Under the pieces are notes generated by a model. It was not told where the DNA came from and made no database searches. It was given only the letters and a program-made list of their open reading frames with translations. From JAFGRR01 sp964563855 (GTDB lineage Bacteria; Planctomycetota; Phycisphaerae; UBA1845; Fen-1342): 16,795 bases of DNA. Both the position numbers and the translations under genes were made by a program. The DNA lies in NCBI GenBank assembly GCA_964563855.1, contig CAZLYU010000067.1:1-16795 (forward strand), written 5' to 3'. Of the stretch, positions 7,894 to 15,119 are shown piece after piece. Every line of letters begins with the position of its first letter. Position 1 is the first letter of the stretch.

Positions 7894-9694
7894 CGGCCCA
7901 GCCCCTCGACCGTTGAAGCCGCGGGGCGCGCTCGCGATCGTGTGCGGCGTGGTACTGCTGGCGGGGCTGATTGCGCTGTTGCATGGGGGGGCGCTGGGGC
8001 ATGGCTTGTTCATGGATGACCACGCCCACTTTCGACAGTTGCGGGCGGCGGATTGGAGTTTGGGGGATCTGGTGGCGGCGTGCCGGTTGGAGCTGGTGGG
8101 GGGGGTGATCGATATCTGGTGGTTGCCGGAGACAACGCTGCGGTTTTTCCGGCCGCTTTCGTTTGCGTTGATGAAGGCGGCTTACACGATGCTGGATTGG
8201 CGGGCTGGGCCGATGCACGCCGTGTCGCTGGGGTGGCACTTGCTGGCGTGTTTGCTGCTGTGGCGGCTGCTGGTGCGTCTTGGGTTTCACGTCTGGCTGG
8301 CTTGGGCGGTCGTGCTGCTGTTTTCGATTCACCCCGGCAATGTGGCGACGGTGCAGTGGATCGCGGTGCAGAGCGAATTGATGGTGACCGTGTTTCTGCT
8401 GGGGGCGGTGTTGGCGTTTGCGGCGCTGCGGGGCTGGCCGGCTGGGGCGGGGCGCGATGATCTGGTGATCGATGCGGCGGCGCCGGCGGTCGGCGCGCGG
8501 GCGCTGGGGCTGTCGGTCGTGGTGCTGGTGTGCTACGTCGCGGCGCTGGGGTGTCGCGAAAATGCGATCATGCTGCCGGCGGTGTTGGCGCTGATGGAGT
8601 TGCGGTCTTCCAAGGTCGGGCGGCTGCGGTCGTTGGTGCTGCAGGGGGTGATGGGGGTGATCGCGGCCGGCTATCTGGTGGTTCGGGCGATCTATCTGAG
8701 TGGGGCGGCGTTGCCGCCGAAGCCGTATGTAGTGGCGCCGAGTGATCCGGAGTTTGTGCGGCACATTGTGGATAAGACGGCGTACTACTTGTTGGGGGAG
8801 TTTTTGCTGGTGGCGGTGGCGCCGATTGGGGGCTTGCCTTACCTGCGGGCGCTGCCATTGCTGTTCTATGGTGCGACGGCGTTTGTGGCGGCGCTGCTGG
8901 TGATGGTGTGGCTGCGGCGGCGGGGGATGATTGCGGGATGGCTGGGGCCGGCGTGGTTGCTGCTGTTCATGGCGCCGGTGTTGCCGGCGTTCGAGTCTCC
9001 ACACCATTTGTACTTGCCGGGTGTGGGGTGGGCGATCGTGATGGCGAGTGTGTTGTCGATCATGTGGGGATTGACTGCGCGGGCGGCGGTGTGGCGGCGG
9101 TGGCTGACAATTGGGACGATTGGGGCGGCGCTCGCGACGTTTGCGTTGCTGACGTTTACGTATGCGTCGTTTGTTTTGCGCGCGGGGCGCTTGGTGGAGA
9201 CGCGCGTGATTGAGGAGATTGCGTCGGCGCCGCGGCGCGTGCAGAGCGGCGACACGGTTTACGTCGCGCATCTGCCGATGATTGCGCACTACACGCAACT
9301 GGGCGTGGAGGAGCGGCTGGGGATTGCGGGTGTGCGGGTGGCGCCGCTGGTGTGGTCGCCGCGGTTGCTGGGGGTGGCGACGCCGAGCGAGTTGCGGGTG
9401 TTGAGTGAGCGTGAGATTGAGATGAGCGTGGCGGGTGATCGGTACTTTGAGGGGCCGCTGGGGATGCTGACCGCGGCTTCGGGTGGGGTATCGTTGGAGG
9501 CGTTGCACGGCGCGGGGATTGAGACGACCGACTTCGTGGTGCGTGCGGTGGACGCGGACGAGCGTGGGATCAAGACGCTGCGTTTCACGTTTCATGAGCC
9601 GTTGACGCGGCCGGGGGTGCATTTGTTCTGGGGTTCGGCGACGCGCTGGGCTTATCAAGTGGACGTGGGGAGGCGCTCGAATGCATCCGATTGA
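7886..9694 (+). CDS. GT-C fold polytopic membrane glycosyltransferase, TMTC/PMT-like
   Basis: A 602-residue protein with about 11-12 hydrophobic segments. The first extracytoplasmic loop has FMDDHAHF (residues 42-49) and ends in RFFRPLSFALM. Later comes IHPGNVATVQWIAVQSELM (148-166). The DD pair in loop one, the RP-L motif and the HP...V.W...ELM stretch resemble GT-C proteins of the PMT and TMTC type. About 170 C-terminal residues are soluble and predicted outside the membrane. The GTG start overlaps the YbhN-like gene by eight bases and lacks a clear ribosome site, so translation is probably coupled. Its end overlaps the next gene by 14 bases. It differs in sequence from the first GT-C protein, so this is not a tandem duplication. 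Substrate unknown. Confidence 0.8.
   Translation: MPSGPAPRPLKPRGALAIVCGVVLLAGLIALLHGGALGHGLFMDDHAHFRQLRAADWSLGDLVAACRLELVGGVIDIWWLPETTLRFFRPLSFALMKAAYTMLDWRAGPMHAVSLGWHLLACLLLWRLLVRLGFHVWLAWAVVLLFSIHPGNVATVQWIAVQSELMVTVFLLGAVLAFAALRGWPAGAGRDDLVIDAAAPAVGARALGLSVVVLVCYVAALGCRENAIMLPAVLALMELRSSKVGRLRSLVLQGVMGVIAAGYLVVRAIYLSGAALPPKPYVVAPSDPEFVRHIVDKTAYYLLGEFLLVAVAPIGGLPYLRALPLLFYGATAFVAALLVMVWLRRRGMIAGWLGPAWLLLFMAPVLPAFESPHHLYLPGVGWAIVMASVLSIMWGLTARAAVWRRWLTIGTIGAALATFALLTFTYASFVLRAGRLVETRVIEEIASAPRRVQSGDTVYVAHLPMIAHYTQLGVEERLGIAGVRVAPLVWSPRLLGVATPSELRVLSEREIEMSVAGDRYFEGPLGMLTAASGGVSLEALHGAGIETTDFVVRAVDADERGIKTLRFTFHEPLTRPGVHLFWGSATRWAYQVDVGRRSNASD
9667..9673 (+). promoter_or_regulatory. Ribosome binding site of the PqqD-MEMO gene
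   Basis: GGGGAGG lies seven bases before the ATG at 9681 and inside the end of the upstream GT-C gene. It is the strongest Shine-Dalgarno site in the operon and fixes the start that gives a 14-base overlap. Confidence 0.6.
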
Positions 9695-10913
9695 CGCGCC
9701 GCTGCCGGCCGTGCGCCCGTTGGAGGCGACGCCGACGGCGAGCGAGCCGGGGGATGGGGAGACGCAGTTTGTGCTGCGTGATGCGAGTCTGGTTTCGGAG
9801 CACATGTTTACGCTGTCGTTGCCGGCGTATTTCGTGGTGGCGCATTTGGACGGGCGGCGATCGATTGCTGACATTCAAGCGGCGTTTGCGAGTCAGTTTG
9901 GTCTGCCGTTGAAGGCGGAACAGATTGCGGGGCTGGTTGAGACGCTGGATGAAGCATTGATGCTGCAGACGTCGCGGTTTGAGGCGGCGTATGCGGCGCA
10001 ACTGGCGGCGTATCGCTCGGGGCCGCGTGACAATCGTGATCGTTGGCCGAGCGAGTCGGCATTGCGGGAGGAGATCGAAGCGGTTCTGACGCTCGAGCCC
10101 CCCGCGCCGGCGGATGAAAGAGCGTCGGAACATGGGGCTGATTTGCGCGGGTTGATTGCGCCGCATCTGGACTATGAACGTGGCGCGCCGTGCTATGCCG
10201 CGGCTTACCGGCAGCTCAAGGATGGAAGACTGGCGGAGCGGTACGTTATTCTGGGGACGAATCATTTCGGTCGATCGGTTGGCGCGGCGGCCACGCGGCA
10301 GGACTTTTTGACGCCGCTGGGTCTGGTGAAGACTGATCGGGCGTTTGTGGCGGCGCTCGAGGAACGGTTGGGGCGGGATTTGTGCGGGTTTGAGATGGAT
10401 CATCTGCGCGAGCACAGCGTCGAGTTGCAGGTGCAGGTGTTGCAGGTGCTGCACGGCGAGACGCCGTTCGAGATTGTGCCGATTCTGTGCCCGGACGTGT
10501 GTGGGCCGGACGGGGCGGATGGGCCTTCGGAGGCGGTTAGCGCGACGGCGCTGGCGGAAGCGTTGCGGAGCGTTTTGGGGGATGACGATCGGCGGACGAT
10601 GGTGATTGCGGGGGCTGATCTCAGCCACGTGGGGCGGCATTTCGGCGATCCGGCTCCGAGCACGCCGACGATGTTGGGCGACGTATCGGAGAGTGATCAG
10701 CGGCTGCTGGGGTTGTTGCGTGCGCGGCGTGAGAAGGACTTTGTGGCGACGTTGCGAGCGACCGAGAACGCGACGCGGGTCTGCAGTGCGGGGTGTATCT
10801 ATACGTTGCTGCGGGCGCTGCCGGATGGAGCGTGCGACGTTTTGCATTATCACCAGGCGGTTGATTTTGCGGCTGAGACGCATGTGACCTGTGCGGCGGC
10901 TGTGGTGCGGTGA
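9681..10913 (+). CDS. PqqD-like domain fused to MEMO (AmmeMemoRadiSam system protein B family)
   Basis: A 410-residue two-domain protein. Residues about 10-100 resemble a PqqD-like winged helix, with the pattern RRSIADIQAAFASQFG, then EQIAGLVETLDEALML. From about residue 154 it is a MEMO domain: GLIAPHLDYERGAP (H162), ILGTNHFGRS (H195), DHLREHSVELQ (240-250), GADLSHVGRHFG (D313, H316) and RVCSAGC (C368, C372). These match the conserved His/His/Cys pocket of human MEMO1-type proteins, which share a fold with LigB-type dioxygenases and bind metal. The biochemical reaction is not established. PqqD-like domains bind peptides in RiPP pathways. It is the last gene of the operon that starts with a radical SAM gene. 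AMMECR1 and the matching radical SAM partner are not in this window. Confidence 0.9.
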   Translation: MHPIDAPLPAVRPLEATPTASEPGDGETQFVLRDASLVSEHMFTLSLPAYFVVAHLDGRRSIADIQAAFASQFGLPLKAEQIAGLVETLDEALMLQTSRFEAAYAAQLAAYRSGPRDNRDRWPSESALREEIEAVLTLEPPAPADERASEHGADLRGLIAPHLDYERGAPCYAAAYRQLKDGRLAERYVILGTNHFGRSVGAAATRQDFLTPLGLVKTDRAFVAALEERLGRDLCGFEMDHLREHSVELQVQVLQVLHGETPFEIVPILCPDVCGPDGADGPSEAVSATALAEALRSVLGDDDRRTMVIAGADLSHVGRHFGDPAPSTPTMLGDVSESDQRLLGLLRARREKDFVATLRATENATRVCSAGCIYTLLRALPDGACDVLHYHQAVDFAAETHVTCAAAVVR

Positions 10914-11173
10914 GGGGTTTGGTGTTGGTGTGGTTGAAGCACGGGTCACGTTCCGTGACCCATGGGATAGTTGCGCGTGTCGAACCTCTGGATCCACCGT
11001 CGTCTTTCTCCGGAACGTTGGATCCGGGGACTTACACGTTGAAGTCCAGCGTGTCTGCTGACTTCGTCCAAGCGTCGACTGGGTCGGCATTCCTGCGGGC
11101 GAACTTCACGCTCGCGCCAGAACCCGCTTTACTCGCGATCGTGCTGGCAGGCTTGCTCATTGTGCGACGCTAA
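10910..11173 (+). pseudogene. C-terminal fragment of a PEP-CTERM-like secreted protein
   Basis: An 87-codon frame whose nominal GTG overlaps the MEMO stop. Only its second part looks like real protein: GTLDPGTYTLKSSVSADF, then ASTGSAFLRANFTL, ending APEPALLAIVLAGLLIVRR. This is a PEP motif, a hydrophobic segment and a terminal Arg pair, matching the tripartite PEP-CTERM (exosortase) sorting signal. PEP-CTERM proteins need an N-terminal signal peptide and are normally longer; both features are missing, and the first 25 codons run through a palindrome. I read it as the remnant of a truncated gene, perhaps left after a deletion or insertion. A short genuine gene using the overlapping GTG is possible but less likely. 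No exosortase is present in the window. Confidence 0.5.
10943..10961. repeat. Perfect inverted repeat, 8-bp arms, 3-base loop
   Basis: GGGTCACG-TTC-CGTGACCC starts 29 bases after the MEMO stop. It could fold into a stable hairpin and end the five-gene transcript, but no T-tract follows on either strand, so an intrinsic terminator is not supported. It could also be one copy of a dispersed palindromic repeat at the junction with the PEP-CTERM remnant. Confidence 0.55.
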
Positions 11174-11181
11174 GGTTACTG

Positions 11182-11347
11182 AGCGCCGGAAGCCCACACA
11201 TACGATTCCCAATTAAGCTGGCGTTTGGCGAGATCCAAGGATGCTCTGGTTGCCATCCAACGCGTGCCCGTCAAGATCACCGTGAGCGACCCCGAAAGTT
11301 ACTTTCGACAGAGCGAGTACTTAAGGCAAAAAGTTAAAGCACTCTAA
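11182..11347 (+). pseudogene. Startless open frame, probable gene remnant
   Basis: After the TGA at 11179-11181, a 54-codon frame runs to a TAA at 11345-11347. It has a convincing protein-like composition, for example SWRLARSKDALVAIQRVP, then KITVSDPESYFRQSEYL, ending RQKVKAL. There is no ATG; a TTG lies inside, with no ribosome site. It uses TTA, AGG, CAA and AAA codons more than its neighbours, and its stop overlaps the stop of the MBL gene on the other strand. The opposite strand is also open for about 40 codons over the same bases, so coding is not proven. I do not recognise a family. The most likely reading is the C-terminal end of a lost gene. Confidence 0.35.
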
Positions 11348-11351
11348 CTTT
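11325..11351 (-). terminator. Possible weak intrinsic terminator of the MBL gene
   Basis: On the minus strand, AAAGTTA (within the end of the MBL gene) and TAACTTT form a 7-bp stem with an 8-base loop, followed by a run of five Ts that begins in the stem. The stem is AT-rich and weak. It is placed correctly, across the stop codon. Confidence 0.35.
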
Positions 11352-12234
11352 CGAGCTCGTAGCGCCACTCGTCTGGGATCCAGGTGTAGGCGTTGTCGTG
11401 TTTGGCGACGTAGCCGAAGCTTGGGAATGGCAGATGTGTGCCGGTGATGAGCAAGGGCTGGTCGGCGAGTTGCGCGAGTAGTCGCTTGCGGGTTTCGTGG
11501 GCGACTTCGGGCTGGACGTCGAATGCGACCTGGGCGTCGGGGCGGGGGAATTGCACTGTCGCTGAGACGCACGTGTCGGCCCACATGAGCAGGGATTCGC
11601 CGGCGCTGGTCAGTCGGCAGCCGGTGTGGCCGGGCGTATGGCCGTAGAGCGGAACGGTGCGGATGCCGTCGGCGACTTCGACTTCGCCGTCGAAAGGTCG
11701 CAGGCGGGTTTGGTAGACGTCGAGCATCGCACGGGCGACGTCGAACCAGCCTCGTGAGAATTCGGGTGCGGCGTTCTGGGCGTCGTTGCTCGTCCAGTGG
11801 GCGATGTCGCGTTCGTTGACGAGGACGTCGGCGTTGGGGAAGACGGCTGCGCCAGCCTTGAGCAGGCCGCCGATGTGGTCGGGGTGGAGGTGGGTGATGA
11901 AGATGAGGTCGATGTCGGCGGGTGTGACGTCGAGTTTCGCGAGGTTGTCGGCCAAGCGGCCGCCGCTGGGGACGAGTTCGCCGGTTCCGCTGTCGATGAG
12001 GATGAGTTGCTGGCCGGTGTTGACCAGATAGGTGTTGACGGCGTTGCGGACGAATCCGTCGAAGGGGGCGTGCGCGTTCTGTTTGAGGCCGTTTAGCTCC
12101 TCGGGTGTGATGACGCTCCAGAGATCATCGGCGACGTCGAAGTAGCCATCGCTGACGACGTTGATTTCGAGGTTGCCGATGCGGCGACGGTAGATGGCGG
12201 GGACCTGTGCGTCAGCGAAGGGGCGTTTCGACAC
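11344..12234 (-). CDS. MBL-fold metallohydrolase (methyl parathion hydrolase / AHL-lactonase-like)
   Basis: A 296-residue metallo-beta-lactamase fold enzyme. The metal motif THLHPDH gives H115, H117, D119 and H120. It is followed by GHTPGHTG (H199/H203), WADTC (D220) and GTHLPFPSFGYV (H267), so both zinc sites look complete. The N-terminal INVVSDGYFDV and the overall length fit the group that contains methyl parathion hydrolase and quorum-quenching lactonases; the natural substrate cannot be predicted. There is no signal peptide, so it should be cytoplasmic. The GTG start is supported by a GAGGAG ribosome site six bases upstream. It lies 146 bases downstream of the permease gene on the same strand, and no clear promoter was found in that gap. 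Confidence 0.9.
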   Translation of the reverse strand: MSKRPFADAQVPAIYRRRIGNLEINVVSDGYFDVADDLWSVITPEELNGLKQNAHAPFDGFVRNAVNTYLVNTGQQLILIDSGTGELVPSGGRLADNLAKLDVTPADIDLIFITHLHPDHIGGLLKAGAAVFPNADVLVNERDIAHWTSNDAQNAAPEFSRGWFDVARAMLDVYQTRLRPFDGEVEVADGIRTVPLYGHTPGHTGCRLTSAGESLLMWADTCVSATVQFPRPDAQVAFDVQPEVAHETRKRLLAQLADQPLLITGTHLPFPSFGYVAKHDNAYTWIPDEWRYELES

Positions 12235-12380
12235 GGTGGGCTCCTCGTCGGCGTTGGCGCTTCTTTGTGCGGGCGACGGATCTCTGAAGCAACGTTCGTT
12301 GGACGCTGCATGTTAGCTAGGGGTCGGCGGCTGTGAAACGGTCGGGCGTGACTCGCGCGATGCGGCAACACAAGACAGCG

Positions 12381-13724
12381 CTACGCCGCGATGCGGCGCC
12401 AGAGCCAGTAGGCCGGTGCTCCGCCGAGGAGTATTGCGAGCCAGGGCAGGGTTGCGGCGGGGGACTCCATGATGGAGAGGATGGTCATGCCAATCGCGGC
12501 GCCGACGAAGATGATGGGTGTGAACGGGTAGCCGACGCAGCGGAAGGCGCGCTCGGCGTCGGGTTGTCGTGTTCGCAGGACGAAGATGGCGGCGGCGGAG
12601 AGGCCGTAGAAGACCCACATGGTGAAGATGTAGCCGCCCATGAGCGCCTCGAAGCGTTCGAGCCAGATGACGGCGAGACAGGCGAGTGCGGCCTGCATCC
12701 AGAGGGCGACGGCGGGCGTGTGAAACGTGGGGTGCACGCGGGCGGGAAACGAGAAGAAGAGTCGATCGCGGGCTTGGGCGAAGATGACGCGCGAGCCGAC
12801 GATGATTGACGCGTGGGTCGCGCCGAGCGTCGAGATGAGCACGACGACCGTGACGAGTAGGGCGCCGGCGTCGCCGATGAGGCGTTGCATGACGATCGGG
12901 GCGACGGTTTCGGTTGTTCGCATCTCGTCGAGCGGCATGAGCCAGAAGTAGACGGCGTTGATCGCGACGTATAGCGCGCAGATGCCGATCGTGCCGAGCA
13001 GGAAGATGCGTGGAATGCGGCGTTGGGGCTCTTTGATCTCTTCGCCGATTGCGACCGCGTTGCTCCAGCCGTCGTAGGTCCACAGGACTGCGGCCATGAC
13101 GGGGGCGACCGCGAGCCAGAGCGGGTGCGGAGCGGGTTGGGGCGTGAAGTTGGCGGCGTCGCCTTTGAGGAGGATGACGGCCAAGACAACGATGAGCAGT
13201 AGGGCGCCGGCCTTGAGCGAGGTGAGCAGCATCGCCACGCCGGCGCCGAGTCGCATGCCGACGGTGTTGAGGGCGGTGAGGAGGATGATGACGGCGCAGG
13301 TGACGATGCGTGTGTCCCACTGCACGCCGGCGATGAGGTTGAAGTGCTCGGAGAAGACGGTGGTGATGCCGCCGAGGGCCATCGGCTGTGAGATGAGCAT
13401 GTATGTCCAGCCGAAGACAAACGCGGCGAGCGGTCCGAATCCTTCGTGGAGGAAGACGTAGGTTCCGCCGGACTTGGGATGCATGACGCCGAGCTCGGCG
13501 TAGGTCATGGCTCCGCACCAGCAGATGAAGCCGCCGAGGACCCAGAAGGCGAGGATGACGGCTGGGCTTCCGAGCTCTTGTGCGATGGAGGTTGGGGTTC
13601 GGAAGATGCCGCTGCCGATCATGACGCCGACCATGATGGCGGCGCCGCCGAAGACGCCGACGGTGCGGGTGAGTTGTGCTGTGGGGATGGGGTTGGGGCT
13701 GGGCCTGGTCGCCGTCACATTCAC
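12381..13724 (-). CDS. APC-superfamily amino-acid permease (LAT/SteT-like)
   Basis: A 447-residue transporter with about 12 hydrophobic segments. Segment one carries the APC signature IMVGVMIGSGIFRTP, whose GSGIF binds the substrate backbone. CGAMTYAELGVMHPKSGGTY follows at segments two to three, a loop-helix pattern of L-type and SteT-like amino-acid exchangers. It would carry amino acids across the cytoplasmic membrane; which ones is not visible. The GTG start (GTGAATGTGACG) lies 13 bases after the ispG stop with no strong ribosome site, so it is probably co-transcribed with ispG. Another in-frame GTG two codons later is possible. No truncation or frameshift is seen. Confidence 0.9.
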   Translation of the reverse strand: MNVTATRPSPNPIPTAQLTRTVGVFGGAAIMVGVMIGSGIFRTPTSIAQELGSPAVILAFWVLGGFICWCGAMTYAELGVMHPKSGGTYVFLHEGFGPLAAFVFGWTYMLISQPMALGGITTVFSEHFNLIAGVQWDTRIVTCAVIILLTALNTVGMRLGAGVAMLLTSLKAGALLLIVVLAVILLKGDAANFTPQPAPHPLWLAVAPVMAAVLWTYDGWSNAVAIGEEIKEPQRRIPRIFLLGTIGICALYVAINAVYFWLMPLDEMRTTETVAPIVMQRLIGDAGALLVTVVVLISTLGATHASIIVGSRVIFAQARDRLFFSFPARVHPTFHTPAVALWMQAALACLAVIWLERFEALMGGYIFTMWVFYGLSAAAIFVLRTRQPDAERAFRCVGYPFTPIIFVGAAIGMTILSIMESPAATLPWLAILLGGAPAYWLWRRIAA

Positions 13725-13737
13725 GAGGCGTCGTGGG

Positions 13738-14943
13738 TTAGCGCGCTACGACCGGCAGGCGTGTTCCGTCTTTGCGTGGCAGGGGGTCGGGCGGGGCGAT
13801 CTCGACTTTGGCGCTGCTGAGCTGGGCTTCGCCGGCTTGCACTTTTTTGGCGAACTCGCGGCATTCGTGGAGGAGCGCGTCGAGCATTTTGTCTTCGGTG
13901 ACGGTCTGCTTCTGCTCTCCTTGGACGTAGATGATGCCGCGGCCTTTGCCGGCGAAGATGGCGACGTCTGAGCCTTCGCACTCTCCGGGGCCGTTTACGA
14001 CGCAGCCCATGACGGCGACCTTGATCGGGATATCGATCTCGGTGAAGAGCTTCTGCTTGACGTCTTCGACGAGGGTGAACAGGTCGACCTCGATGCGGCC
14101 GCAGGTTGGGCAGGCGATCAGCTCGGGGGCGGTGCGTGCTCGCAGTCCGAGGGAGCAGAGCAGCTCGGCGCCGTCTTCGACTTCGTGCACAGGGTCGGCG
14201 GCGTAGCTGATGCGAATGGTGTCGCCGATGCCGTTGGCGAGCAGAGTTCCGAGGGCGGCGACGGTTCGGATGCGGCCGGTTTCGGGGGTTCCCGCGTGCG
14301 TGACGCCGAGATGGAGCGGATAGTCGTAGCGTTGGCTGATGGCGGTGTAGGCCTCGATGACGATGCGGGGCTCGATGGATTTGGCGCTGATCACGACGTC
14401 GTGGAAGTCGTTGTCGGCGAAGATTTTCAGATACTCGTCGAGCTTTTCGAGCATGAGTCCGATGAGGCCGCCGTGGTAGTCTTGCTCGAGTTTTTCCTTC
14501 TCTCCGGCGCGGAGCGATTTGTCGCGGCGTTCGACGATGCCGCCTTCGTTGACGCCGACGCGAATGGGGATGCGGCGTTCTTTGCAGGCGGCGATGACCT
14601 TCTCGACCTTGGGGCGGTCTTGGATGTTTCCGGGGTTGAGGCGGATTTTGTGGACGCCGGCGTCGATAGCTTCGAGGGCGCGTTCGAAGTGGAAGTGGAC
14701 GTCGGCGACGATGGGTACGGGGCTGGCGGGGATGATGGTTTTGAGGGCCTGCGTGTCGCGTTTATCGGGCACGGCGACGCGAACGATGTCGGCGCCGGCC
14801 TTTGCCATTCGTTCGATCTGGGCGAGGGTGGCGTCGATGTCGTAGGTGTAGGTGCTGGTCATGGTCTGCAGCGCGACCGGGGCGTCGCCGCCGATCTTGA
14901 CGTTTCCGACGCTGACCTGACGAGTTTTGCGGCGCGGTGGCAT
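13738..14943 (-). CDS. ispG: 4-hydroxy-3-methylbut-2-enyl diphosphate synthase (IspG/GcpE)
   Basis: A 401-residue protein, the usual bacterial length. IspG reductively converts MEcPP to HMBPP, the penultimate step of the non-mevalonate isoprenoid pathway, in the cytoplasm. The N-terminal TIM barrel starts with a QTMTSTYTYDID region, then DVHFHFERALEAID and KIRLNPGNI. The C-terminal cluster domain has CPTCGRIEVDLF (C278, C281) and GCVVNGPGECEGSD (C314, E321), which supply the three Cys and one Glu of the 4Fe-4S cluster, so it should be active. The ATG has a GGAG ribosome site six bases upstream and a TACAAT promoter box further back. It is the first gene of a unit with the permease and is divergent from the B12-type radical SAM gene. 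Confidence 0.97.
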   Translation of the reverse strand: MPPRRKTRQVSVGNVKIGGDAPVALQTMTSTYTYDIDATLAQIERMAKAGADIVRVAVPDKRDTQALKTIIPASPVPIVADVHFHFERALEAIDAGVHKIRLNPGNIQDRPKVEKVIAACKERRIPIRVGVNEGGIVERRDKSLRAGEKEKLEQDYHGGLIGLMLEKLDEYLKIFADNDFHDVVISAKSIEPRIVIEAYTAISQRYDYPLHLGVTHAGTPETGRIRTVAALGTLLANGIGDTIRISYAADPVHEVEDGAELLCSLGLRARTAPELIACPTCGRIEVDLFTLVEDVKQKLFTEIDIPIKVAVMGCVVNGPGECEGSDVAIFAGKGRGIIYVQGEQKQTVTEDKMLDALLHECREFAKKVQAGEAQLSSAKVEIAPPDPLPRKDGTRLPVVAR

Positions 14944-14980
14944 TTGGTCTCCGAGCGTTCGTTGCGACTTAGGCTCTGGG

Positions 14981-14986
14981 ATTGTA
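14981..14986 (-). promoter_or_regulatory. Candidate -10 box of ispG
   Basis: On the minus strand this reads TACAAT, five of six positions of the -10 consensus. At 17 bases spacing the -35 region reads TCTTCA (15004-15009), a weak match. The leader would be about 30 bases and contains the ispG ribosome site. Confidence 0.45.
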
Positions 14987-15011
14987 GCGGATTGGCCGCG
15001 TGGTGAAGAGC

Positions 15012-15033
15012 GGGGGGTTTGGGGTGGGGGGGG
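15012..15033 (+). other. G-run cluster with quadruplex potential in a divergent promoter region
   Basis: Runs of six, four and eight Gs are separated by TTT and T. The eight-G run can be split, so the stretch meets the usual four-tract quadruplex pattern. It lies just upstream of the ispG -35 region and about 75 bases before the B12 radical SAM promoter. Biological use is unproven. Confidence 0.35.
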
Positions 15034-15104
15034 ACACCTGTATGGCGTTTGGTCACTGGCTGTGCTGGTCGCGAGCGGATGCGGCGTGGCGTTTCGCGTG
15101 ATTT

Positions 15105-15113
15105 TGCTACACT
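15105..15113 (+). promoter_or_regulatory. Candidate extended -10 promoter of the B12-binding radical SAM gene
   Basis: TGCTACACT contains an extended -10 (TGn) followed by TACACT. It ends six bases before the ATG at 15120. No proper -35 box is seen, as is common with extended -10 promoters. The transcript would begin at about the start codon. Confidence 0.4.
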
Positions 15114-15119
15114 GGGGGT

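Noticed and set aside
8767..8775. Single perfect DnaA box (TGTGGATAA) inside the second GT-C gene
   Set aside because: It is isolated, reads as ordinary codons (V-D-K) and has no neighbouring boxes or AT-rich unwinding region, so it does not mark an origin by itself.
9581..9596. Second parS-like sequence (CGTTTCACGTTTCATG)
   Set aside because: Only the left half matches parS; the right half is not symmetric, so ParB binding is not expected.
7628..9874. Very long minus-strand open frame (about 748 codons) opposite the GT-C and YbhN-like genes
   Set aside because: Its translation is low-complexity Arg/Gln/His/Pro and has no family features. It is a shadow of strong G-rich codon bias on the plus strand. 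The same applies to the long minus frames at 6664-8013, 9585-11090 and 15141-16793.
3417..10913. A complete AmmeMemoRadiSam module
   Set aside because: Only the MEMO component is present. There is no AMMECR1 domain, and the radical SAM protein is of a different type.
12235..12380. Gap between the permease and MBL genes checked for a promoter, terminator or small gene
   Set aside because: No hairpin with a T-tract, no paired promoter boxes and no protein-like short frame stood out. Only the MBL ribosome site is clear.
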